Source of the DNA: Meloidogyne chitwoodi
Taxonomy: Eukaryota > Nematoda > Chromadorea > Rhabditida > Meloidogynidae
DNA length: 64,000 bases
Assembly (NCBI GenBank): GCA_015183035.1
Contig: JACZZP010000015.1
Coordinates: 1,240,001-1,304,000, forward strand
Reading direction: 5' to 3'
This document shows positions 34,479 to 44,700 of the stretch, piece by piece. The notes beneath the pieces were generated by a model. It worked only from the letters and a program-made list of their open reading frames with translations, ran no database searches and was not told the DNA's origin. The position numbers and the translations under genes are program-made. Position 1 is the first letter of the stretch. Every line of letters starts with the position of its first letter.

Positions 34479-34510
34479 GTTCGCCCGATAGGGCGAACTG
34501 TTTCCGCTAG
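34479..34510 (+). other. Helitron 3' terminus: hairpin plus CTAG
   Basis: Perfect 8-bp stem with a GATA loop (34479-34498), then TGTTTCCG and CTAG at 34507-34510. This is the classic Helitron transposition terminator, which marks where strand transfer ends. Confidence 0.9.
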
Positions 34511-34913
34511 TTAAGTTTAAAAGAGATAAAAGATGTAGAAGCTCAGTTGGTCATCAAATTGAGCAACTCATAATTCATGTGATAGTTTATAGTGCTTTAG
34601 ATCCCTCAAGAAAGAAATGACAACATAATTAGACAGTAATTATGTTTTAAAAATCTGTGCTGAAACGTCCCATATAGTAGTGTTCGACTGACACAAAACG
34701 GCAGAACTAAGGACGGGCCAACTGAGTACCGCCATTTGAGTACCAATAAACTGTAGAAATAGTAGTTTTTTCTTAATTTTCGGTGTATTTTCTTCCTAAT
34801 CAAAATCGTGTTGAATGGCATGACAAATGAAAAAACACCCTATTAGGCTTTTAATACTTTAAATTACTTGATTTTGCAGATCTTATTTATTTATAATTAT
34901 AAAAAAAATTTTA
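34511..34913. promoter_or_regulatory. Upstream region of the ATAD2-like gene, right flank of the Helitron
   Basis: 403 bp of mixed composition. It contains a perfect palindrome AACATAATTA-gacag-TAATTATGTT (34622-34646) and a direct repeat TGAGTACC near 34715-34742. It should hold the promoter of the plus-strand gene. A patch at 34540-34570 resembles a tRNA A box but lacks a B box. Confidence 0.5.
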
Positions 34914-37900
34914 ATGACAAAAAGAAAGCGGATTTTAATTGATTCATCAGATGATGAAATGGATTTTGAAGAAGAAGAGGAGGAGGTTTTTAACCTTTAT
35001 TTTTAAATTTATTTTTAGTTTAGAAAGAGTCTCGTCGTTATCCACGCCGTTCTAGCAATAAACTTACATCCTCAATAAATCGTCCTTTGCGTCGATCGCT
35101 TCGAATGCGACGTCCTCTGCATCATATGTTTTCTGAGGATGAACTAGATTTTGAAGAAGAAGAAGAAGAGGAGGTATTATTGTTTTTTTGTTAAATTAAA
35201 AAAAAATATATAGAAAGAATCTCGTCGTTATCCGCGCCGTTCTACTAACAAAATGACTTCCTCAAAAAATCGACCGTTACGTCGATCTCGTCGAATGCGT
35301 CGTCAAGTTTTTACACGACAAACTGACTCAATGCTCATGTCTTGTAAAATTAATCATTTGCAGCGTCTTCCTATTAATTCTGTTTTAGACACTAGAAAAA
35401 ACCAATGTTTCTGCCTAATTTTTCCTATTATGGTTTTCTTAAATTTAGCTCACCCTAACATTCCTCGACGTCATCGTAAGCTCGACCATTGTTCAAGTAG
35501 TACTGGTTCTTCTACCTCTTCTACTTCCTCTAATGATGCAAATGGTGAAGTAACTCATAGTAAACATTCTTTGCGACACCGAGGCATGCCAAAAGATTTA
35601 CGTGAAGAGGAAAGTTTTGAAAAAAGAAAACTTAAATCCATGATAAAAGGGCGCCGTGAACTTATGCCTACAAACATAAACGGTATTTATATTTTTTGTT
35701 ATTTAGCGGTTTTGTCTTAATTTATATTATGATTCGAATCAAAATTGCATGTTTATTATATTTTTATACATACATATTCTTCGTTTAATCGCATAACTGC
35801 AATATCCTCTCTATTTTAATATTCTTTTATTTCTTTATTTTAATTTTCAGAAAAGGAATTAAAAACAGGCTCACTTCTTGCTATGGCACAAGAGAATGTG
35901 CGCCATAAAGCTAATCGATCAAGTTGTGCTGATATTGACCCCATGAGCGTTGACCATGATGTGGGCTTTGAACAAATTGGTGGACTTAGGTTTTTTATTT
36001 TTTTTAATTATTATATATTTATTTAGTCGTCATATCCAACAACTTAAAGAAATGTGCTTATTTCCACTCCTTTATCCACATATTTTTGACCATTTCAACA
36101 TTCAGGCTCCGAAGGGGGTGCTCTTTTATGGGCCACCTGGTTATTTTCTTTTTTCACTTTAAAATAAAAGGTTTATAGGTACTGGAAAGACTTTAGTGGC
36201 TCGCGCTTTAGCAAATGAATGTAGCAGATCGAGTGGTGATAAAAATAATTCAAATGACGATACAAATATTGCAACTTCTACACGCAAACGTGTTGCATTT
36301 TTTATGCGTAAAGGTGCTGATTGTCTGAGCAAATGGGTATATTTATTGAAAATTTTATTTATTTGATCTTTTTACAAAAGGTTGGCGAGTCAGAACGTCA
36401 ACTTCGACTTCTTTTTGATCAAGCCTATAAAATGAGACCGTCAATAATTTTCTTTGATGAGATTGATGGACTTGCACCGGTTCGTTCTTCACGTCAGGAT
36501 CAAATTCATTCCTCGATTGTTTCAACACTTTTGGCTCTTATGGATGGAATTGATTCGCGTGGAGAGGTTTTTGTTTTCGAATTTTGTTTTAACTAAAATA
36601 AAATACTTTTTGATTATATTTCATTTATAAATCATTTATAGTAAAATAAGCTTGATTAGGTTGTCGTTATCGGCGCAACTAATCGACTTGATTCAATCGA
36701 TCCAGCTTTGCGCCGCCCTGGACGCTTTGATCGAGAATTGCGTTTCGATTTACCAGACTTTATAGCTCGCAATCAAATTCTGCAAATTCACACACGTAAA
36801 TGGCCGACAGAATGTCAACCATCTCCTGAGTTGCTTGACTGGTTAGCAGATCAGAGTAGTGGTTATTGTGGAGCTGATTTGAAGGTCAACATTAATTATT
36901 ATTTTCTTTTTATCTACTTATTAGGCTCTTTGTACTGAATCTGTGCTAATAGCAATGAGAGAACGATATCCCCATGTTTATCTGACTGAAGAAAAGTTAC
37001 TCCTTGACCCTAAACAAATACGAGTTTCTCGGCAGCACTTTGTAGATGCTTTACGAATTATTTTACCTGCATCAAGAAGAGGTTTGTTTTAAGCTTAAAA
37101 TTAATATTTTTCTTCTCTAGATGGCACTTTAATCAGCTTAAATCGTTCGAATAAAGCAAGCTTTCTTTCATTGATTATGCCAACAATTTATGAATTGTTG
37201 ACTTCTAAAATCCCAATTGGTTATCAAAGAAGGAATGATGATGAACATGCAAAAAATAATTTGACAAAGGATCAACAATTGGAGCATGTTTTATTAGGTC
37301 TAAAGGCGCGATTTTCTGTACCTGCCTGTATGTTTTTACTTTTATATTTATATATACCTTTTTTCAGCTCGCTTACTGCTTTGCGGCTCTGGTTCTATGG
37401 GACAGGGAACGCATTTTTTGCCTGCTTTACTTTCTCGGCTTGACCATTTACCAATATTTTCACTTAATTGTGAGCAGTTGTTTTCTGGTGGTATTACTGG
37501 AACTCCTGAAGAACAGATTCAGCAGACTTGTCGACGAGCGCGTTTGGCAACTGGTCAGGGAACACCTGTTGTTTTGGCAATGCCCGACTTTGATATATTG
37601 GAAGAAGTTCTGCCGATAGCAAGTTGGAAGATGGTAATTAGATATTTAACTAATAATAAGACAGTGGATTTTTTATAGAAAAGTAGGAATGTTTACATTA
37701 TCCTTAAATGCTCTAAAAATTAAAGAATATTCAAAATGTTTTTTGTTAAGTTTGGTCTATACTAATTTAATATTTTCCCAGTTGATCTCTTCATTATCAT
37801 CTTTTACGGGTTACAATTCTGCTCTTCTACTTGCTGCAGTCCAATCGGAATATGAACATCTTTCTGATGATATAAAAGATCTTTTTCGGTCTCGGCATGC

Positions 37901-39193
37901 ATTCCAAATCTTATCGCCCAATTATAGTGCAATTCATAAATTTTTTGATGCAATTATTAAGCAAGTCATTGAGCATCCATTTCGTTTTAAAGGTAGAAAT
38001 TTATAATTAATAGGTAAGAAAATTAATGTGATATTTTTCCTTAAATAGAAAAAATTATTTTAGAAAGACTAAATTCCCTTTTTCTCATATTTTTCTTTGT
38101 GTCGATTATTTATAAATGTTTTTAGTACGTGACTATCCCGATCCGCCGAAAGCCAAACTTGTAGATCCTGCTCATCAACCACCTGTTAGACGCGTTAACA
38201 AAGCTGAGTTCAAAGAATTAGATAAAATCTATTCTCAAATGTTACGGGAATTTCGTATTTTTCTGCGAGATTTATTGCGTAAGTTTTTATTTATACTCAG
38301 AAATGGGATAAAGTTTGCAGGTCAACTAATTCGTGACCAACGATTTAAATGTTTCCATTTACCTGTTGACAAGTCTGACGTTCCAGATTATTATGATATT
38401 ATAAAACAACCCATGAGCTTGAGTCAAATGGTTTTTTTTAATGAGTAGTATCAATTTTTATTTTGCTTAGATGCTCAATATTGACATGTCTAAATACGAT
38501 TCACCTGAATCATTTATGACTGATTTGCGGCTTATTCGTGATAATGCTATTGAATATAATCCTGACGTCGAGATGGAGGATTTGCAAATCAAGCATACAG
38601 GTCGATGGTTGGTAGAAATGGCAGAGGCATTATTTGAAATAGAATTAAACGACGATTTTAAGGAAAAGCTTGAGGTTTAAAAATGAAAATAAATTAATTA
38701 AAATGTTATCCATTTATTTTTAGGATGCTCGTATTCTTTTAGCTGAGGCTGCTCATAGTTTGAAGCAACAAGAAGATAAAAATGAACAAACCAGCAATAA
38801 TGACTCCCCTCGTCATTCTCCCATAAATGACGATTTGGAATTAAATATTAATGTTGAAGATGATAAATCAAATATTAATGGTGATGATGATGATGAACCA
38901 ACTTTATTATTGGATTTGGATTCTTTGAAAGCTGTTGTAGAAAAAGTAGAATTGCTTTAATCATCCGTTTGATATTTTTATTAATTTTAAAGGCAGTTAA
39001 AAAATCGAGCACTGGATTATGGCCTGTTCCTGTGATTGAAAGCCTTGGTGAGTTTTTCTTAGATATTTTGTCAAGCTTAACTCTCAATTTAGGTGCCGAA
39101 ATGGAACAGATAGTTGGTGAATTTCAAAATGAATGGGATCGTTCTACACTTCCAGAACGTCTGTCAGCATGTATTGATAACTTTCAAATTTAA
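34914..39193 (+). CDS. lex-1: ATAD2/LEX-1-type AAA+ ATPase with bromodomain
   Basis: Nuclear chromatin regulator combining AAA+ modules with an acetyl-histone-binding bromodomain. The N-terminus is basic and acidic with a near-duplicated exon (ESRRYPRRS and NRPLRRS occur in both 35021-35174 and 35214 onward). AAA+ 1 has VGFEQIGGL, GVLFYGPPG then TGKTLVARALANE (Walker A split by an intron at about 36140-36179), RPSIIFFDEIDGLAPVRSS (Walker B), VVIGATNRLDSIDPALRRPG and GRFDREL (arginine finger region). A degenerate second AAA+ region is at about 37130-38010. The bromodomain is at about 38210-38680: FHLPVDKSDVPDYYDIIKQP and DNAIEYNPD, with the acetyl-lysine-reading Asn. The C-terminus has an acidic stretch. 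Human ATAD2 and C. elegans LEX-1 share this order. Multiple short introns. Confidence 0.92.
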
Positions 39194-39381
39194 ACCAGAT
39201 CAGTTATAATCTCGTTTTTTGATTTATTTTAATTTTGCTAATGTTTTCTAAAATTTTTGATTATGTGTTATGTATAATTAAATTAAATTCATTATAATTT
39301 TTTGACAGTTTTGATTATTTTAATTTGAAAATCAAATTTAGGAATTCTAGATATTTCTACTAATTTAATATAAAATTAAAA

Positions 39382-39963
39382 TTACATAATACGTGCATAT
39401 GATAATAAAAATACAATTATTAAAACATAATAAAGTCGATAAGATGGTAGTTTTGGATGCTCTCCTGATTTTGCAGTTGTAGTTATAGGCCATGGCCATA
39501 TAGCAGGAGTAACAGATGGAGAAAGCAATTGTACAGTGCCTGGTGATCCTCCATCAATCACTGGAATAGTACAACAACTTAAATAGGATATATAATTTTC
39601 ACGAAATTAAAGTACTTGGGAAATTTTTACTTTAAAATTATTTACTTACGTTCCATGGACACATTCCGTACTTGGGTTTTTCTCAACACAGGATTTATTT
39701 TCTGTGCACGGCAAATTTGTTGTAAAACCATGATTCGCACACAGACCCCACATTGGACATGGCCAATCTGAATGAAATATATACGGTGGAATACCACAAA
39801 TGTATCTAGAGAATTGACGCTTTTTACGTTCAACTATTGTTTCTGTATTTTGATTTTCCTTTTTTCTAATACTATTTCCTAACTCATTGTCAGCTGTAAT
39901 TAGTGAAGAATATAAATAAGGTAATATAAAATAAGAAAAAACTGTTAAAAAGGATCTCTTCAT
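39382..39963 (-). CDS. Small Cys-rich secreted or membrane-anchored protein
   Basis: Two exons. The start at 39963 gives a signal peptide (MKRSFLTVFSYFILPYLYSS), and a dibasic KKRQ may be a processing site. A compact Cys-rich module follows: YICGIPPYIFHSDWPCPMWG, LCANHGFTTNLPC, CVEKNPSTECVHGTCC. A Pro/Thr/Ser-rich stretch (PSVTPAIWPWPITTT) and a C-terminal hydrophobic segment (YYVLIIVFLLSYARIM) end the protein. That tail suggests a GPI-anchor signal or a membrane helix. The donor at about 39650 splices to 39587, and the stop is at 39382-39384. About 145 residues. The Cys spacing recalls EB or EGF-like modules but no family is assigned. It converges on the ATAD2-like gene with 188 bp between stops. 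Confidence 0.72.
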
Positions 39964-40294
39964 TAAGTGGAGTAGGTAAATTATATATATTTGTTAGATG
40001 AAATGGCCACTATTGTAAATAAATTAATTAGTGTTTCTCTCATTACCTTAAATCAATTTAATCATTATGCGCCCGCATATTACAATTATTTGTTGGCACA
40101 GCTGCTTTTTAAATAGTTTGATCAAACCCCTATTAATCAGAACCAACACCGACACAATTATATAATACAACAAAAATTATTACAAATAATATACACATAG
40201 TTAATTATTGTTTATATATTCAGAAAATTAATCACGATTAATCGTTGTCTATATTTACGTCAATTCTTACCAACGAAGTTCTAGTCCACATGAA
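39964..40294. other. Intergenic spacer
   Basis: 331 bp between the Cys-rich gene's start and the UBC-3 stop, both minus strand. A/T-rich with some mixed sequence; no feature recognised beyond a presumed promoter. Confidence 0.5.
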
Positions 40295-41295
40295 TTAGGT
40301 GTCGTAGTTCTCTTCTAAATATGCAACAAATTTAAAATTATTAGAATACTTCTAAATAATATTACCCTCAAGGCCAACTTCCCCATTATCAGTGCCATCG
40401 TCCTCATTCTCCGTTTGCTTGCTCCTTACCTTTGTTCGGATTACATACTCTTCCTCAGTCAGAGGCACCACTACTCGGTCTCGAGCCGCTTCCTCTTTTG
40501 ACTTTTCAATTATCTCTCTAAAATAAAAAATATTCTTATCAACCTTCGCAATGATTTAATACTTGATCTTTTCTGGGAATTCTTTGTCTCCGTTCTCTAT
40601 AAATAATTATTTTAGAATTTAATTTAACTCGTTTTTATTACGTTTATACTTGCGATAGCACACAGAAGCATCCACATTTGCCGGCGAAGATATATTAGGC
40701 TCATTCAGCATTGATATCACTGAGAGAAGAATACTACGTACACCTTGAGCAGGGTTCCAACGTTCAGCCGCCGTCTGAAGAATAAAATAAAGTTTCAATT
40801 TAATAAATTTAAGTTTTTTACTTCTCCGCTCATTTGGTCATGGCCTGGCGCATGCAAGATGCTGATGCACACTCTTCCATCCTTGTACACATTGGGATGG
40901 AAGAAGGGACTGTCGAATCGCATAGAAGGAGGTTCGAAGGGATATTTAGGTGGGAAAGTGAGCGTCTGTAAAGATAAGCCAAAATAAATAATGATGAAAT
41001 ATCAAATGTGACCAACCGCTTTGAAGTATCCTCCCTGTAAGTTAAAATATTTTTTTGTTAGGACTGAATGAAATACCTGAAAGATCGTTCCAGGAGCACC
41101 AAATATGGCAACTTTCCATTTGAACATATCTTCTCCAGCTGAAGTCACTTTGAAGCCTTCGATAGGATTTTCATGGACATCAGCAAGTTCTTGCTGCAAA
41201 CGTCGGAGTGCATTTGGAGAAGTACTAAGAGGCTTAGTGACGCCAACCTTAAAAGTATGAGATTATGTCGAAAAGTAAACGAAAAAACTAACCAT
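40295..41295 (-). CDS. ubc-3: Ubiquitin-conjugating enzyme E2, CDC34/UBC-3 class
   Basis: E2 that works with SCF cullin-RING ligases to build ubiquitin chains in nucleus and cytosol. UBC fold: [73 protein letters not shown]. This contains the HPN motif and active-site Cys at about residue 95. Then come the acidic-loop insertion typical of CDC34 ([16 protein letters not shown]), [14 protein letters not shown] and [13 protein letters not shown]. The tail is acidic and ends VGLEEENYDT. About 225 residues. The start codon I chose (41293-41295) is the last three bases of the first exon, and the next exon continues [12 protein letters not shown] in frame. The longer upstream frame starting MLQFSTF is out of phase. 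Divergent from DRG1 by 492 bp. Confidence 0.92.
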
Positions 41296-41376
41296 TTATC
41301 ACTGACACTTGCTACCGAAGTAGAGCGTAAATACAAGTCGATTGTGAATGTGGAGAATTGAAGCATAATACTGTAT

Positions 41377-41419
41377 TTCTACTTTTATAATACGCCTTCT
41401 TTCTTATATAAAAGTAGAA
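41377..41419. repeat. Hairpin-forming inverted repeat
   Basis: TTCTACTTTTATAA and its near-complement TTATATAAAAGTAGAA, with a loop of about 13 nt. It lies in the divergent promoter between UBC-3 and DRG1. Confidence 0.55.
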
Positions 41420-41787
41420 TTGCAAAATTCAAACTTCTTTTTTTGTTAGCATCAAACCGGAGTTATTGTCGTTCTCACAACAATCTCACATGGCTGGCGT
41501 GTGGTGGGTTTCGGTCATGGTGACCGACCGGTCTCTGGTCAGGTCATTTTGATGATCGAAAAAAAGTTAAACATTTAATAAAACAATAAGTAAAAGAGAA
41601 GAGAAACCATTCTTTTAAAATTTCTTTAAAAATTTGTTTCATTGACGAAAAGTCTGTTGACGAAAAGTGAATATATAGCACCAATCTCCTTTATACGTAA
41701 ATCCTTTTTTAATTTAAATCGCCTCTTTATTTATACATATTTTTTCTGTTTTTAGATTAATATTTCTTAAATAATTTTAATTAAAAA
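41420..41787. promoter_or_regulatory. Promoter region upstream of DRG1
   Basis: Contains a less A/T-rich patch (41495-41560) with repeated GGTCA half-sites (GGTCATGGTGACC, GGTCAGGTCA), which resemble nuclear-receptor half-sites. It also contains two copies of TTGACGAAAAGT (41641-41668). Function inferred from position only. Confidence 0.4.
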
Positions 41788-44700
41788 ATGTCAATTTTGG
41801 ACAAGATTAAAGATATTGAAGATGAGGTTTTTATTTAATTATTTAAATTTTAATTTATTTTTTTTAGATGTCAAGAACTCAGAGGAACAAGGCTACAATG
41901 GTTTTTATATTTATTTAAAATTAATATTATAGTAATTTTTTAATTAAGGGACATCTTGGCTTGTTAAAAGCTCGGCTTGCTAAACTCCGTAGAGAATTGA
42001 TTAGTCCAAAAGGTTAGATTTATTTTCCAAAAATATCTAGTTGTAAAATTTAAATTTTTTTTCGTTTTTTTTGGGAAGTTAAGTATATATATATTAAAGA
42101 AAACTTATTCTGATTCCCCTGCAGCTTTGAATTTGCCTGTTCTAGTAATGTATTATATCATTAATTCCAGTAAATGCTGGACTAACTTTATTGTTGATTT
42201 ATGATAATTAAACCGATATAAAGTATTTTTGTCAACATTTTTTAATTAAAAAAAATAAATTTGAAATTTCACGGGGAGTACGACTGTTTTTTATTTTTAA
42301 TTATGATTTAACTTTTAAAGGTGGTGGAGGAGGCGGTGCAGGTGAAGGATTTGATGTTGCTAAAACTGGCGATTCCAGAATTGGTTTTGTAGGTTGGTTA
42401 ATTATTTTAAAAATTTATATAATTTAAGTAAATTTATTCATTAACAATTTAAATTTCTTTTTATATTATTTTATAAAATTATAAAAACTTGGGAAAAATG
42501 GTGATTGAAGTTTTTTTTATTAAATTTATTTTTTATTTATAATTTATTAAACTAAAACATTTTTTTAGTAAAAATCAAGAATATAATAAAATATTTATTC
42601 TATTTTTTAAATTTAATTCTGTTCTGTGCTAGTTGTTTTTTGAATCATTGGAGATTCTAAAAGCCTTTCATAATGATGCCTTTCAAGAATAGAACTTTCT
42701 TTTTGTTCTTCCCCTTCTTCATCACTTTCTGGACTGCTTCCTATTGCATTACTTTCTCTTCTTTTATTTTTATTTAAATAATTATTTGGTAATTTTTCAT
42801 TTAATTCTTTTTTTCTTTCATTTTCATATTCTACTATTTTATTATCCTCATCTCCTTCTTCATTTCCCAATTCTAATTCAGAATCTGTTTCACTTGCCAA
42901 TAAAAGCAATTTGCCGAGTAACTTTTTTTTGTTCTAATAATATTTAAATTAATATAAATTAAATAAAAAAAGAGAGATCTTAGTATTTATTCAAAAATTT
43001 TAAACTCTATTTTTTATTTATTTTAAAACCTTATTTTTGAGAGTATCCAATAATTGATTTTTTGGTGGTATTGATGCCAATGGAGTTATAATTACAGATT
43101 GATCATCACCTAAGGGTACAGGAGTATCTTCTCTTGTATCATTAAAAGTTTCTTCTTCCCCTTCTTCATGTTTTTCATCTATACTTCCCCTTCTAGAGAG
43201 GGGTCTTTCAAATGGATGTTGTTGACCTAATCTGGATTGAGGCCTTTCAATTATATCAGATGAAGCAGAAAGAAGTAAAAAATCTCCACCATTTGGTTGA
43301 TTCTAATGTTAAATTAAATTTTAATTTAAATATTATTTTTAAGTCATTTTACCATAAATATATCTTTATTTGTATGTTTAGGTTCAATTGTTGTTCCCTC
43401 GTCTAATACAACACTTGGTATTTTTGTATTAATTGTAACCCCAATATTTTCAGAAAATGAGAAACGTTTATTTGATGTTTTTCTTGTAGGGGTTGTTGTT
43501 GGTGTTTTTGTTTTTGGTGAAAATCTAAAATTTATTCTTTGTTGATCTTCATCAGAAGAAATTGGTGATCTAATATTATTTGGAGAAAGAAGAAGGCTAT
43601 GCCTTTTTTGTTCTGTTCTTTGTTTATTTGTATTATTTGATAATAAAGATGATTGTCTTCTATGTCTACTCATATCTATAATTTCAAAATCTCCAGCACT
43701 ACATTCATGATTATTATAATCTTCATCATCAAAACAATTATTTTCTCTTGGAAGCTTTATAAATAAAAATATTAAAAAATAAAATTATTAAAAAAACCTG
43801 AGAATGATCACACATAAAACTATTTTGATAAGCAGTTGAACGAGAAGATGCAGAAATTGCTTCATTTTCTATTTCATTATTATTATTTATTATTTTATTT
43901 TCTTCTTCTTTACTAATTTTATTATTTTCTTTCCCTCCTATTTCTGAACATTTTGATATTTTTTTAATTTTTTCTCCACAACTATTTCCTCGTTTTCTCC
44001 ATAAACGTTTAAAAGAATTTAATTCTCTTCTACTACTACTTCTTAGTGATTTTGTTTCTAAAGAATATTGACCACCATTAATTAATTGTCCATCATCTTC
44101 TTTATTATTATTATTTGAAGATGTTGAAGCAAATAAACGATCAGTACATGTCCCATAATTTCTTGAACTGTTACTTTTTTTATTTGGATTTTCTGATGAT
44201 GGAGTATTTGTTCCGTTACTTTTGCTGTTTTTTTGACGACATTTACTTTTTTTAATATCACTAAATTATTTTTAATATTTAAAAAAGTTCAATCAAATAT
44301 ACTCACAATATAACTTTAGCTATAGCTATTGTACAACATATAGTCATTAGAATTGTTATGACAGCAATAATTAAAATTAATCTAAAATATTTTGTTATAT
44401 TTTTTAAATTAATTAATTATATATATTTTTACTTAAAATTATCTGCTTCCGGTCGATTCTTTTTTAATTTTTCAAGTCCAATTTGTTCAATCTTTACTCC
44501 TCCTAATACTCTTGAAAGTGGTGCTACTTGTGCTGAAAGTATATATTTAATTGTTTTTGGAGAAATTGTTAAAGCTGAATTAATTCCACTTAAAGTATTT
44601 GCCATTTTTAAGGTAACAAATGATAATTGTATTCTAGATCTTCCAGGGGGATAAATAACACGAAGAATAACAATATGTTCACGTGTTAGGGAAGGACCTC

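Larger units (their letters stand above)
29011..34510 (+). mobile_element. Helitron (rolling-circle transposon), 5.5 kb, both ends recognisable
   Basis: The 5' end is TCTAATTATATAATTGAGAA, followed by a TGTTTGTCTG/TTTG-rich start common in Helitrons. The 3' end is an 8-bp-stem hairpin (34479-34498, GTTCGCCC-GATA-GGGCGAAC) and, 8 nt later, CTAG at 34507-34510. The base before the element is A (29010) and the base after is T (34511), matching Helitron insertion between A and T without duplication. Inside are a HUH-Rep domain and a PIF1-like helicase on the plus strand. Composition is less A/T-biased than the host flanks. The features fit canonical Helitrons rather than Helentrons (no endonuclease domain; CTRR end present). 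The coding frame carries three lesions, so this copy is probably no longer autonomous. Confidence 0.9.

Noticed and set aside
34535..34610. tRNA-like patch with AGCTCAGTTGG
   Set aside because: The A-box-like word is present but there is no B box, no acceptor stem pairing and no TpsiC arm; at most a decayed tRNA or SINE remnant.
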